Part shown: positions 38,419-50,408 of the stretch, piece by piece
Numbering within the stretch: position 1 is the stretch's first letter
Layout: the number at the start of each line of letters is the position of its first letter
DNA from: Eutypella sp. D-1
Taxonomy: Eukaryota; Ascomycota; Sordariomycetes; Xylariales; Diatrypaceae
Direction: 5' to 3'
NCBI GenBank assembly: GCA_023313575.1
Contig: JAJTTP010000009.1
Location: 1,364,001 to 1,428,000, forward strand
Length of the DNA: 64,000 bases
The notes under the pieces: generated by a model
Databases searched by the model: none
What the model was told of the DNA's origin: nothing
The model's input: only the letters and a program-made list of their open reading frames with translations
Translations under genes and position numbers: made by a program

Positions 38419-40008
38419 ATGGCATCTGACATCGTGTATATGGCCGAGCCGCCACCTGGCCAGACTCGTGGGAGTGGTGCGACGCTCCAGCCCGTGCTCA
38501 TAGCATCCGGGATCGCAACTACTATAGTCGCATTGGTAACCGTGATGTTGAGGATCTTCACAAGAACAAAGATAGTACACCATGGCCTCCACATCGACGA
38601 TCGTTAGTCTCGACGATATTGTTTCTCTTCCTTTCCGGGTGCCTTGAGCTGACCGACAACAGTTTTGGTTGTTATAGGCATGGTTTTCTCCTTGATAATG
38701 TTAGGTGTAAATACTCCATGTAAGCACGTATCCAGGATACGAGGAGCTCTTGGATTCCGTTAACCACCAATAGTGCGGGAAAGTGGTGTAGGCCTTCACA
38801 TGTGGGATGTGACTTTTGAACAATACAACCCAGGCCTCGGGATTGTGAGTACCAGTAGAAATGCCCCAGAATCACCAGATCCAATCGTCCCAGAATACTA
38901 ATTGTGCCAACATCAACAGTGGACTCTTGTCACCACCTGCTTTTATTGTCTCAGCATCACTTTCTCGAAGTTATCGATCTTAACGCTGTATCTGCGATTG
39001 TCACCGAAAAAGTATTTTCGGTTGACTGTTCACACACTGATCGGGCTTACGGCAAGCTATTCGGTCGCGTACATCTTTGCGATGATATTTCGGTGCAAGC
39101 CGGTCGACGCCGCCTGGGACGTCTCGATTACGGGAGCCAAATGCTCTAATATGTTGACAGTCATGATGGTCCTAAGTATAGCGAATATAATTATGGAGGT
39201 TGCAATCCTTACACTACCGATTCCGGTAAGTCCAGAAGTTGTACTCTCGAAGCATTATGATTGCGTCAATGAGGATCCATTAAACTAATAACACTACTTC
39301 AAGGTCGTGATACCGTTACAAATGCGGAAGGCGAAGAAAGCATCCATCATACTTATATTCGCCACAGGTGCTTTGTAAGTCTTCTCGATTACTACCAGTG
39401 ACAGCTGCATCTATATGGAAAAATAGAACTTCGATGCTAATTCTCTAAATCTATGTAGCGTATGCGCTATAGCCATTAAGCGGACCATACAGATGATCGG
39501 AGTCTTGTCGACGCCCACAGACTATACGTGGGATATTGTTGAGCAGTTCCACTGGTCCTACCTCGAGGTGAATCTGGGCATAGTATGTGTCTCCGTACCC
39601 GCTCTCCAGCCTTTCGTGAAACAGTACCTGGGCCCAGTCTTCAGCAGCCAGCTCCGCAGCTCCAAAAGGGAAGATTCGAAGAAGCAGCAACAGGCCGAAC
39701 CATACTCCACCGCTGTAGGTCGGAATGCAGAGCGACGCGAGGCGAAGATGCAAGGCTACGAGCTTGAGTCGCGTGATGATGGGTCCGAGGATAGCCCCTT
39801 TAAGCCCGGGATTGCGGTTAGCGAGGACGAGCTTCGACTTTGGCGCCGCGAGGATGCTCAACATGCTACTCTTATCACGTCAGATGCGACTGATGACGCC
39901 AATTCGCTCTCGGAGAGCAGGGCACCAGGAGCTCATCGACTTGAGGCGGCCAATCCTCGGGGTATCTCTGTGAAAAAGGAGACGTCTATCAAATTCAACA
40001 AATCATAG
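38419..40008 (+). CDS. Pth11-like / fungal rhodopsin-domain integral membrane protein (six exons)
   Basis: A 407-residue seven-helix membrane protein. Proposed exons: 38419-38602, 38663-38704, 38774-38844, 38920-39225, 39304-39374 and 39459-40008; lengths keep frame at every join. The order of segments fits the fungal rhodopsin-domain (Pth11-related) family. First comes helix 1 with VLIASGIATTIVALVTVMLRIFTRTK, then HHGLHIDD before helix 2. Next are VGLHMWDVTFEQYNPGL, FYCLSITFSKLSILTLYLRL, the loop FRCKPVDAAWDVSITGAKC and the helix LTVMMVLSIANIIMEVAILTLPIPV. QMRKAKKASIILIFATGAFVCAIAIKR and VEQFHWSYLEVNLGIVCVSVPALQPF follow. The tail of about 130 residues is hydrophilic and probably cytosolic. 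Some Pth11-class proteins act as surface sensors in plant-infecting fungi; most members have no known ligand, and I infer none here. The ATG was chosen because the frame upstream has no other ATG. Confidence 0.85.
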
Positions 40009-41219
40009 AGATGCAGGCCTGAAATTGCGCCGACGGGATACTCAATAAGTTGTCCCGCCCACCGGCGTCATTCATATTGACGACATATAGAGCTACTTCT
40101 GATGAGCTCAAGCGAGGATACGAGGTACGATACCGATCACGAGAATGCGGCAGTGTCATGGAATGTTGATGCCACGTATATAACAACACTAAAGTATATA
40201 GGTAGCTGAAGCTACATTACGGGTACGCCTTCTAGGGCCGATGGGAGGCTGGCCCTCGAAGACAGAGCAGGTGCTTGTGACTGTTAAATAAATCCGGGTA
40301 AAAAATGCAAGTTGATTTGATTATACCGAAGCCACGGGCCAGTAGTTGTCCAATTTACTGCTACTTTGCTTAATCAACGCTGGAAAGTGTTCCATTCAGC
40401 GACGTCAGTATCAACATGCTCTACGTGCAGTTACTTTCTACTGGCCATATTATATGCGAATTGGAGGCTGTGTGATCTGGACCATAATACCGATGTTCTT
40501 GAGCTCAATATTGCTACCTCGATGCAAACTTGATGCTGGGGTCAAAGGCACACATGGCAATTGTTTGAGAACTTGAACTTATGTCTGATGTCTGGTGCGC
40601 CGCAGACCGAGCCCTATGGCTGGATATCTAGCTTGGTAGTAATACGCAGTCAAAGGCATGCATGAAGTTCATTCGCTGGCTTGTAAGAATTCAGTGTCAA
40701 TAGCCGAGCTACTCTCTCTCTCTCTCCGTAAGAAGATTCACTATTGTGGCTGTGATAACAATACATGTCTATTATCTTGTAGACGTAAAAGCGATCTTCT
40801 TTGCGAACGAACTGATATCCATTATAAAATTCTGTCCATTTCGTAAGGTGCTTGCTCTTAATAGCTTGCGGTGCCCTTTTAATTCATAGACCCACTACCC
40901 CTGAACGCCAAGCACCTGTAGGCCCATAACATGGCATTCCATCTTCTCTTCTCTTATCACTTGTCGTGTCTCAAGATTAAGTCACAATCACGTAAAGACA
41001 TTATATAGAAACAATTAAGACTGCCAAAACCGCTTAGTCGAAGCGAAGGGGATAACTGAGATGACTAGCCAACTAGTTTGGGAACACCGGTCAGTCACCA
41101 ACGAAGAGTGTATCAAGCTAAGAAACGAGCGCGGCATTGCTCTTAATAATGGATAGTTGGTGGTATAGGCATTACCAGATATTAACTTAACTCCATCACT
41201 TTTTGAGAGCGAAGCCTGT
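40009..41219. other. Intergenic 1.2 kb between convergent genes
   Basis: No recognisable gene. A short CT repeat lies near 40710-40727. Probably the 3' regions of the Pth11-like gene and of the unrecognised minus-strand gene. Confidence 0.45.
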
Positions 41220-42152
41220 TCAATCTGTTTCCATCTCATCGTCTTCCAGGTGGTCATTCACCAGTTCCGGGTGGCTCTCGCGCAGAGCTAAGTTGAGAAT
41301 CATGATGACCCAGGCCTTCTGCAGACCGGCATGCTCATGTTTGTACTTTTCTAGTTCGCGGTCCAGCTCGCCGAGTTTCCCTCGCAGGTCGGAATGTCCG
41401 TGCTCACCCCGATTACTGACCAATTGTTCTTCGATCGAATCAATAAATGCTCTGAACTTGTCGCAGACTTCCCGTCGAATAGGTCCTTGAGAGAAGCTCC
41501 CGGGAGTTATTTGAAACTCCACCATCATCTCCTTTTCGAGGCGTGACAATCCTTTGAGGCTGCGTTCCAGCTTGAATCTGAACACATCCTGGCCGTATCC
41601 ACCAGCATAATGCTTTGAAAAGGACTCAAGACGCTCATATTTGAATATGTCCCACCACTTGTCGCTTGTCCCCTCCAAGTTTTGACGGACGAAATCGTCC
41701 GCAAAAAGACATACCTCGAACGATTGCCAGGCTTTTCCCCAGGAGTGCGTATAGACCTCTGACATCTGAAAGGCCGCTCTAGTTCTCTCGGCAATTTCAA
41801 CGAGGGTTTCCGAATCAGCGCGAGAATTGGGGCCAAGAACTTTGGTCCATTCCTGCTGCCAGACGTTCGCTACCTCATCCTCCAATAGCCGGCGGGCATC
41901 TTTGATGAAGAGGTTGAACAATATGCTGTAGTTACTCTTCAATGCATCGAGGAAAAGTTGCTGTTTCTCTTCTGCTCTCCGGGAGCACTCTCGGTAGGTG
42001 TCAACCACCTCTTCTTCGACCGGATAATATTTTTCCTCGAGCTCCACGCACTGTGCGACATTGATATCCCACTCGTCACTAAGATACAAGATGATAAGTA
42101 AGTCCCATCCTGGTATTTTGTCGGCGTGCATTCCTGCTGTTTTTGAAGACAT
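41220..42152 (-). CDS. Unrecognised helical protein, 310 residues
   Basis: An intact single-exon frame of 310 codons beginning MSSKTAGMHADKIPGWDLL. I do not recognise a family. The sequence is strongly helical and charged: long Glu/Lys/Arg-rich stretches such as EEKQQLFLDALKSN and KLGELDRELEKYKHEH with heptad-like spacing suggest coiled coil. Many Trp/Phe residues in the middle (WQQEWTKVLG, WGKAWQSFEVCLF, KWWDIFKYERLESF) point to a folded core. It ends in an acidic tail, DDEMETD. No signal peptide, membrane helix or zinc motif is visible. Reading-frame length, normal codon usage and a proper ATG support a real gene. It lies head-to-head with another unrecognised gene about 1.06 kb away. Confidence 0.7.
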   Translation of the reverse strand: MSSKTAGMHADKIPGWDLLIILYLSDEWDINVAQCVELEEKYYPVEEEVVDTYRECSRRAEEKQQLFLDALKSNYSILFNLFIKDARRLLEDEVANVWQQEWTKVLGPNSRADSETLVEIAERTRAAFQMSEVYTHSWGKAWQSFEVCLFADDFVRQNLEGTSDKWWDIFKYERLESFSKHYAGGYGQDVFRFKLERSLKGLSRLEKEMMVEFQITPGSFSQGPIRREVCDKFRAFIDSIEEQLVSNRGEHGHSDLRGKLGELDRELEKYKHEHAGLQKAWVIMILNLALRESHPELVNDHLEDDEMETD

Positions 42153-43214
42153 GCTGTTTATATGAGGTTGATTTGAATAATCACGCCCGTGTGAAGACAG
42201 TACATTTTCTGGATGGCGATGATGTCCAAAAGCGGAAGGTTGAAAATTTACCCGCCGAGCAAAGATAGCATATTTGTACCCGTCATGTTTGCTTTTTGCA
42301 AGTCACGAGTAAAATCTACAGTATTCCGGTCGGCATGACCGAGTGGCGTTGAGTGTAGGGATCATGTATTTGCGTAAGTCCCATAGGCGTGATGGTGTAT
42401 CATGAGTGCATTCACTCCATGGTGTCCGATCAAGACACGGTGAAGATATTTTATTCAGCCACTTGCTGTGAATAACTGATGCAGTTACCAGGACGCTTAT
42501 ACTATATGCGCCAGAGGTGCTAATATAACACCGCATAGGGCCGAGATGTGTGAACCTCTACTAGAACACAAAAGGTCTATTGAGGTATACCTATATCTAT
42601 GTCTGGAAAGTCCACCAACGCTAATGCCACACTTCCGATTATGATCCAGTGAGTAGTAGAGCAGAAATATTCCATACTGTTATAAAAAGCCGCTCGAGTT
42701 GTCAACTACTTAGCCTTAGAACATCACAAAGGAAAGCGTGCGCGGTGTGTCCCGTGAGCATGCCTCGAGCTACACAGACAAGGAATAGGCGGCAAACGAG
42801 TTTGCTTGATACTTGCGTGCAAAAGAAAAAAAAAAGAGCCTCCGTACCACGTACACATCGAAAGGTGTATGGTCTTTCCCTGAACACACACCCAAGCCGG
42901 GCAACGTAGAAGAGCCTCCTGTATAACCGTGATGGGAGAGGCCATATAATTAAGTATGCAAACCACACGTTCGTATCAGTGAATATCGTCATGTTAAAGG
43001 GCCTCACACTGATAAATTTGGCCGTGACGCATAGTCAATGAGTAGTCTCGTAGTTCCTCCTTAGGCTAACGCCTATAATAATGTCCTTGACCGCAAGCTT
43101 AGAAACAGGAAGATGTAGAGATAATCTAGCACAACATAGCTTATTACTCAGTATCATCACCACCAGTGCGTGAGAGTCAACAACGTGTCTAAACAGTCAA
43201 GCTTTTCTTCGCGT
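42153..43214. other. Shared upstream region of two divergent unrecognised genes
   Basis: Between two start codons facing away from each other, so it should contain both promoters. The frames of 80-100 codons inside it lie on opposite strands over the same bases and show no domain. A TATAAAA-like TTATAAAAAG occurs near 42680. Confidence 0.45.
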
Positions 43215-44102
43215 ATGGCGGATGCCTCTAGCATGCGGAGCTGGGGTGACGTCGGCTACTTCGTCCCCGTTGAGCTCGAGTGCTTTCTCAATAATCACAT
43301 ATACGACAAGCTCTACGCAGCATATTATGGGTCCGACCCAACGAGAGAGTTCGTAGGCTTACGGGTTAAGGAGTTCTTAGCGAAGTACGACCGAGATAGG
43401 GTGGGACGCAGTCAGTGTAAAAGAGATATGCAGACCGGCAAGACGAAACTGATTGCCTGCTGGGTTGGCGTGTGGGAGGAAAAATTGGAAGGAATCATGG
43501 GCTGGTTCTGGGACGTGGAGTGGAGGAAGGCATTCGGCGATGCGCAGGTGGGGGATCCAGCCGGTATACTCCAGGTCGCATCGCACGCCGGACGGGCTTT
43601 GTTGCACGGGGACCTCTCCGAATGGATCAACAAATTCGAGGAAGAGTTCGCGCACTGGGACTCCGTAGACCGAGAACTGCGTGATGCATTCGACGGGATG
43701 TGTGTGCAGTGGATGAGCCGCTTCGTCGTGCGCGCCGCCGGACAGTTTGCGGATAAGCTGGACTCAGGACCTAGCTCCGATTCCCACAACCAACAAGAGG
43801 AGACGTTCCAGCAGGCGATGAGCGACAGCAAGAAGAAATTTAAACGCATCTACGGCTGGATAGATGCAGAGGGGCTGTCCAGACAGGTCGAACACATGGT
43901 CCGAAGACACTTCAACGCGACTTGGCCCTCCTTCGAGCGCAAAGTGCGAAGACGAGCCCAGGAGGGAGAGTACACCAGAAACGCCACTGTCTGCTTGATG
44001 TACCGAAAAGCCCAAACATATATGGAGGAATTTCCCCTCCCCACAATCGGTGTGCTTGACCAATTCCTCCACGAGGCTTACATAGAAGACCTGTTTACAT
44101 AA
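43215..44102 (+). CDS. Unrecognised helical protein, 295 residues
   Basis: A single-exon frame starting at MADASSMRSWGDVGYFVPVELE; the frame continues upstream but without an earlier ATG. I do not recognise a family. It is soluble-looking, Trp-rich and helical: CWVGVWEEKLEGIMGWFWDVEWRKAFG, then HGDLSEWINKFEEEFAHWDSVDRELRDAFD, with a Gln/Ser linker (SSDSHNQQEETFQQ) near residue 200 and a basic helix (RRHFNATWPSFERKVRRRAQE). It shares a general style with the divergent neighbour, for example a W-x5-EW-x-K-x-G-like stretch, but I cannot show homology by eye. No targeting signal is visible. Frame integrity over 296 codons supports a real gene. Confidence 0.7.
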   Translation: MADASSMRSWGDVGYFVPVELECFLNNHIYDKLYAAYYGSDPTREFVGLRVKEFLAKYDRDRVGRSQCKRDMQTGKTKLIACWVGVWEEKLEGIMGWFWDVEWRKAFGDAQVGDPAGILQVASHAGRALLHGDLSEWINKFEEEFAHWDSVDRELRDAFDGMCVQWMSRFVVRAAGQFADKLDSGPSSDSHNQQEETFQQAMSDSKKKFKRIYGWIDAEGLSRQVEHMVRRHFNATWPSFERKVRRRAQEGEYTRNATVCLMYRKAQTYMEEFPLPTIGVLDQFLHEAYIEDLFT

Positions 44103-45033
44103 TCGGCAATGATGGCACAACACCCACCCTCTCTCCTCTCCCGCAGCCATACCGGTAGTATTACACGCCTTCCAGGTTCAAGCGTTTTCCGTGCTTCTCA
44201 GAGATATTGTTTTACCTAGTGACTGGGCTATAGCTTCTGCTAGCAAGGGTCCACCTCATGGATAGCTAGCTACTTAATAATAAGAAGTTACAAGCGTTTG
44301 GAACGCAAGTCTCTCTCTCGCGGACATACAGGGAAACTTAGAGCGAAAAGCAGGCAACAAAGAAATTTGAATCTGTTGACCGTACAGTTATCCGGGCTAC
44401 TTTACACGAGGCTAGGTGTCACCGTGATTGCGCATCGGTGATTGCAGTAGGACCTAACAAGGCTGCGTACCAACGTGCCGTCTATGAAAGCTACCCTGAA
44501 GCTGAAACTGCCCAGGATCAGGGCATGAGGCCTGTATCACCACGCCACGTAAGAAATAGGATGTTAGTAGCTTGGACATTGGCTGTCTTTGTTCTATTTG
44601 GAATGTATTGCCTGCCCATCAAGTTGCCACCGAGCGCCGCGCCGGGATGAAAACTAACTAGACCCCACCAGTGGGCACGGCGTCAAGAGCCCATCCTACT
44701 ACGTTCAAATGTTCGGATAACTTCCGCTAAAACCTAAGATAAGAAGATTTTACATCATTGTCTTGATGACTGTCTACAGGAGGTCCTGTACTTAGGTATA
44801 CAAAAGGGGGTGGGGGTGGGGACCCAAGGTAACGTAACGTAACCACTCCCTGGCAATGCACACGATATCCAATGAACCGGTAGAATCCCCGAGCGCCATT
44901 CATTCTTCCTTTTCTCTTTTTTTTCGAGGATGATACACATATTCCAAAAGTATAGAGGAACCGAAACCCCGTTGCGTTGTTCATCAACACATTATATCAT
45001 TATGCTGCGCGGAAAAGAACCCCACTCACTTCC
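44103..45033. other. Intergenic 0.93 kb between convergent genes
   Basis: 3' flanks of the unrecognised plus-strand gene and of fructose-1,6-bisphosphatase. A 41-codon frame from 44525 encodes a hydrophobic stretch (MLVAWTLAVFVLFGMYCLPI), but nothing else supports it as a gene. Confidence 0.45.
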
Positions 45034-46279
45034 TCACTTGTGGAAGCTCTTGACCTTCTCAACCTCATCGTAGCTTCCCATGTAGATTCCTGAGCGGTCG
45101 TGGATGTGCTCCGGCACGACCTCGAGCATGCGCCGCATCTTGCTATCGATAGCCTGGCCGCCGGCTGTTGCGTAAAGAGACTTGTCAGCACATTATCTAC
45201 CTACTCAAGGGGAAAGAAAAAAAAAACAGAAAACAAACAATGATAAAGTGGGATTGAACAACTCACCATTCTCAAACACTAGGGCCATCGGCGCGCACTC
45301 GTATAGGATGCGTAGCTTCCCCTTGGGGCTCTTCTTGTCGGCGGGGTAGGCGAAGATGCCGCCGTAGAGCAGGGTCCGGTAGGCATCGGCGACCATGGAA
45401 CCGATGTAGCGCGAGCTGTAGGGCTTGCCGTCGCCCTGGGGATACTTTAGGGAGTTGAAGTATTCCTTGGTGTTGTCCTCCCAGTAGAGGGAGTTGCCCT
45501 CGTTGACGGAGTAGATGGCGCGCTTCTTGGGGATCTGCATGTTGGGGTGGGTCAGGATGAACTCGCCGAAGGAGTTGTCCAGGGTGAAGCCGTTGACGGT
45601 GCCGTGCTTCATGGTGATGACCAGCTGCGCGGAGGCACCGTACATGGTGAAGCCCGCGGCGAGGAGCTCGGAGCCAGGCTTTAGGATATCCTCCTTTCGG
45701 CCGGTTGAGCCCTCTTCTAACCTGTGGATGCCGAAGATGGTACCGACAGAGACACCGGCGTCCAAGTTGGAGCTGCCGTCGATCGGGTCGCAAGCTACGG
45801 CATAGTGGGCCCCGGCCTGGTCCTTGAAAAATATGATCTCGTCTTCCTCTTCCGATACTAATAAGGCGCACTTTCCCGAGGTTCTCATGGCGTTAATGAA
45901 GAGTTCATTTCCGATGACGTCGAGTTTCTTTTGGTCGTCGCCCGTGGCATTGGACTGTCCGGCCAGGCCCGTGAGGTTTACGAGGGTCGCTCGCCGGATG
46001 TAGTATGAAATGGCTTTGAAGGAAAACTGTAGGGCGTGGCATAATAATCTGGACGGCAAAACTAGAGTCAGCACCAAAATAAACTACAAGCCTCCTTCCT
46101 TATCCGTGCCCAACCATTTCGACGTCGTAAATAAGGGATTGGGTTCCATACGTGAAGTCTCCAGTCGCCTCCTTGACTTTCGTCTGCTCCTCCGTCAGGA
46201 ACCGGGTAAGGGTGACGATGTTCGTGTTGACGCTAGCGGATTCCGATGGGGGCATCTCGCCGTTTCCGTTAGAAGCCAT
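45034..46279 (-). CDS. fbp1: Fructose-1,6-bisphosphatase (three exons)
   Basis: Hydrolyses fructose 1,6-bisphosphate to fructose 6-phosphate, the committed step of gluconeogenesis, in the cytosol. Exons 46279-46152, 46048-45267 and 45174... refined to 45164-45034 join through introns of 103 and 102 bp, giving 346 residues, the normal family length. Diagnostic motifs: TRFLTEEQ and GDFTLLCHALQFSFKAISYYIRRA, VIGNELFINAM, LVSEEEDE, and the metal-binding DPIDGSSNLD near 130-139. GTIFGIHR, ELLAAGFTMYGASAQLV, GEFILTHPN, SVNEG, RYIGSMVADAYRTLLYGGIFAYPADKKSPKGKLRILYECAPMALVFENG, AGGQAID and the C-terminal HDRSGIYMGSYDEVEKV follow. All catalytic acids appear intact. The first exon encodes a Ser/Asn-rich N-terminus where yeast carries regulatory phosphorylation; no clear RRxS site is seen. 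Two CTGGGG motifs lie about 0.8 kb upstream and could be carbon-repressor sites. Confidence 0.96.
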
Positions 46280-49200
46280 GATGCCTAGAAGAAAGAATAC
46301 AAAAGAATTAAAAAATAAGAAAATAAGTCCGGGTATCAAGTATCAAAGCAGAAGAGGCTATACACAGTATATGCTTTTAGTACGGATTTAGGTTGGTCAC
46401 GAGATGCGAGAGTCAGGAGTAGACCGGGAATAGACTATGCATATGTAGGAGAGGGGAATAGGAGGTAGGAAGATCAGGTAGGTTATCACGAGAAATGCAA
46501 AGCAGCTTGGTAAGAAGAAATACGGATATTTATTTGGTCTACGGGAGGGATTAAGTATTCAGTTACGATTCGTGAAAACATGTACCGATCGGTACTTGAT
46601 AAGGGAGATGCCGAAGAGGAGGAAGAGGCGTCGGGTTTCGAGCCGTCTTTTTTTTTGTTCGGGTCGAGTAGTAGTCTACATCAAGTGGTCTACAGTACAT
46701 AAAGGGAAAGCTCGTGGGATGCCCCTCCTTTATCATTACACTATTAAAAGCATAGACCCGGGCCTGGATGGCGGGTCAAGCGGGTGTGGGTGACGGTGGT
46801 GGTGCGTGATGATGGCTTGCTCGGCATAGCGGATAACTACCTAGGTAGTAGTTGCCAGGTAACAAGGGATAGGATAGGGGGTGAAAGAGCCCGTCTATCA
46901 TAAGCTATCATAGCATATTTGTACATAATGTAATACGTAGAGGACCAGATATCGGGAGCCGGGTTAAGAAGGGATAGGTCAGCCATATGACCGGCCGAGG
47001 GACAAAATGTGGGGTTAGAAAAGAGGATTTACCGGGTCACGATAACTCCAGGTATGTAGTCAGGTACGGGTCTGGCTGGGGGGAGCGCGCCTAGGACTGG
47101 GGCTGGTAGAGAAGCAAAGCAAGGTAGAATTTGGGGGGGGGGGGGGGGCGGAGCGGGTGATGTCGGCCTCACCGGGTTCTGGCAATTACGTCAATGCCAT
47201 TCTAGACCCGACTTACCGATCTCCGAGAATATATCACTTGACTCTCTGGAAATCTTTGGAAATCCTTTCTACTCAACTCCGTCTATCCACGTGAATGAAC
47301 TTCAGACTGTGAAAGAAACTTTGAAAGAAGGCGGAAAGAAGGCCATAAGGCTTGAGGGTTTAAAATCCGTAAAGTTATTGTGCTATCGTGAAGCACTACT
47401 TTACTTCCTTCCATGTCTCCTCTTATACTGCTTTGAAGAAATGCCTGGCAATGCAATACCTACTCTAGGTACTTAGAAATACTTAAGAGGTATGGAAAGG
47501 TATCTAAGGGGTTTAAGGGTTGGCCCGGCCGGACAGGTGGAATTGACATCGGAATGATGAAACATGCAAAATGGGAGAAATCGTAAATGCCAATTAATGC
47601 CAATCGACCAATCGATCGGAACTTTAGAACTTTAAAGTCATCTGCAGTCAGGAATTGCTTGAATTACTGCTTTACCCCGCTAGCCCGCCAAACCAAACCT
47701 GCTAAACAGCCGCGACCAACCGCATTCCAAGGCTCCAACCGCAGCAGCAGCGGCGTAGGCAGCAGGTCGGGTGAGCTCCCGTCTGGAGAAGAGCTCTTCT
47801 TATCCATGGATGTACTCCGTACCTGCATCTCCACCTCGGCAGGAGAGATAAGAATTAGATACTGAAGACAAGATAAGCTACTCTAGCGCCATTTCTAGCA
47901 GCTGTCAGCTCCGACAGAATTCGAACCAGCTGGTAAACGTACCTAATAGAATGCCAAGCTAACGGTGACCCACATCAAGCAACAGCTCCTACAATAAAAT
48001 TTTATTTTTTTCAGTCTGCAAGCTTCAAAGCTTTCCTTCTTCAATGCACATCCAATACACTTCTCCAAAAGCTCAGTATCCAAACCGCGTTTCCCCCCCT
48101 TCGCGCGCAATAATAACTGGTAAGTTCCAAGGTTCACACATTGCCAATCTGGCATTTTCCTTTTCCTGATGACAACCGCAAAACCGCAAACAAACTAGAG
48201 TCTTTGATCTCTTGAAATGAAACTACTTGCATGTCAGTCTGAGCAAGCAATTCGGCCACTTCGTCAACCCATAGATAGCATCGTCATCTTCTATTATGCT
48301 AACCTAGAGGCCAGGTACGAAAGAGCTTCCAAGGTTCCTATGTTTTGTTTAAAATCAGCGTTAAGATGTAGTTTAAGTATATGGTATGTATCCTGTTCCC
48401 TCCCTGCCTAGGGATATCCCCGTCTTCTATGATGAACATTTTCTATGCATTTGCATAGCTGGAAATTACCGGCTGAGGCATTGGCCTTTGACGAAAAACA
48501 ACTGGCTGTTTTCTGATTCGACTACCACGAAATCTCTTTCTACCCTTCCTTCACTGGTAGAAATGTATGTGCTAACCACATACCTGTGAATATAGTCCTT
48601 AAGTGACAAACGTAGAATGGTATGCGGGTCTCCATTCTTCATATATGCATCCACCGATACCTTCATATGATGAAGCGGCACTGGGCTCCGATCAATACAT
48701 CACATGAGTCGATACGCCACCTGTGGCAGGCCTAGAAAACCTCGCCCACTGATCGATTAAGCATGTCGGGTTTTCGATTCTTCACAATATGGCCGTGGCA
48801 GTCTGCTGATACGACGGCCTTCAGTTTCAACTATGAGGATGTCATACTGGGTAGATCCTACTAGCCTGGTCTGAATTCTATTGCTATGGCCATGGACAGT
48901 TGGATAGCCAAGCCTATGATACACCCACGATCAGACTACACTCTGCTCTTGTAAGGTAAGCTTTTTCAGATCTCTTTAGAACACACAGCACCCCATCCTT
49001 GTCTGATGAACACAGATGACGAGTCTGAATCGGGTTTCCGTTGAAGACAACCTTTTTTACTACCATTCATGCATTTTCTGATAAGAATCAATTGTTGTAC
49101 AACTCTTGCTCAATGCGTCCGATCGCTCCAGCTAACATGCTACAGATTCAAGGTATATAACATCTTCATTTAGTTGTCCCCAGTCCCACGGGGTATTCCC

Positions 49201-50408
49201 GGTCATCGCATTATGATGATCTGACGTAAACAATTGACAAGCATATGTCATAGCTTTACAGCGTGGATGATACAAGTCTTGTCTGATTGCGCAAAAATGG
49301 ACGGGAATGCCCTGTCTGGCTACCAGATTCGCATAATGGTGCTGATCTGTCATACTAGTCAAATAGCCTGTGCCGTAAACCTTAGTTAGGATCCATTTGC
49401 TACCATACAGGTAAGGCTTCATCTTCCGTTATCCCTACCCTCCTTGATTCCACATGATGATCCAATAATTCACGACGGTCAACATAGCTCAATAGCTTTG
49501 ATGATATCGCCTTTGACAAGGCATCTATTAGAACTGATATGGAATCTAATATGCATTTTCTCTTGCCAATGTTGTGGAGAATCTCGCTAACCTTTCAAAT
49601 TAGGGACTATGAAACCACCTTCGATCGGCGCGTTACCGTCGCGTAAAGGCCAAGGTAAGGTGCAAGGTAATGTAAGGTAAGCCATGTCTACGGCCAAAGG
49701 AGTCTATCTGCCTCCCTGAAATGACCTATTACAAGTAGAAAATCAATAAAGTACAATATAACATGAGTCGAATGTCTCCCAACTCCTGCCTGCATGAAGG
49801 TGGTGTTTATGCAACTGGCGTGATTACATTACTCATCTAGTCTCTCTCGTATGCTATTGGTCTCCATTCCCATGCACGACTATGCATCGGGTACCTTGCG
49901 TTAACGGCGCGTGGTGTATAGGACTGCTCGGGGTATTGAGACCCGAACACTCAGTTCTGTTGGCATGAGATGATAATCAGCCCCTGCAATCAATCCTGAC
50001 GTGTGGACGTGATAGCCACTTGAGAACAATCGTACCTACAACTTCTAAATGCCTAACCACTTTCTACAAGCCCTGGTGACGTTAAAAGCAATCAATCGCC
50101 TTTAGCCCAAACTAAGTCGTCGCCGGAGATTCGACATGGATGTGGAAAGGCGCTGCTGCGCTAGCTCCTTCGGGAGCCCAGCTGAAGCTGAACAAGACGC
50201 TTCGCTGCCCGGTCACTAGGCAGCCCAAGTTGCATCAACAAAAGGCCAAGCGGATCCGGTATCTTTACGCTACTTCGGGGTCTTATCCAGCTTCATGATC
50301 GAGCAACCTCCCCCTTTTCAAGAGGCAGTCCCAGGTGTCCGGACCCTCACCAACTAAATCTACGCTAGAAGCGAGCAACAAAGCAAGCACAAGCCCCCCC
50401 AAGGAAGG
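46280..50408. other. Intergenic 4.1 kb between divergent FBPase and the 660-residue protein
   Basis: Holds the promoter of the FBPase gene on the left, with a 16-nt G tract at 47133-47148 and two CTGGGG motifs at 47076-47081 and 47097-47102. The middle contains no clear gene. On the minus strand near 48700-49430 there are fragments reminiscent of a copia-type polyprotein (see findings). The right end should be the promoter of the plus-strand gene at 50409. Confidence 0.4.
47133..47148. repeat. 16-nt G homopolymer
   Basis: Uninterrupted run of 16 G about 0.85 kb upstream of the FBPase start codon. Likely polymorphic in length. Confidence 0.85.

Noticed and set aside
33595..40008. Secondary-metabolite gene cluster around the P450 and Pth11-like gene
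   Set aside because: No polyketide, peptide or terpene synthase, transporter or cluster regulator is present nearby; one P450 and one membrane protein are not enough.
44438..44650. 70-codon frame with a hydrophobic segment
   Set aside because: Begins with GTG; from the first ATG only 41 codons remain, with no homology or context to support a gene.
45272..45871. 199-codon minus-strand frame within the FBPase gene
   Set aside because: Shifted frame of the true FBPase exon; Arg/Pro/His-rich translation.
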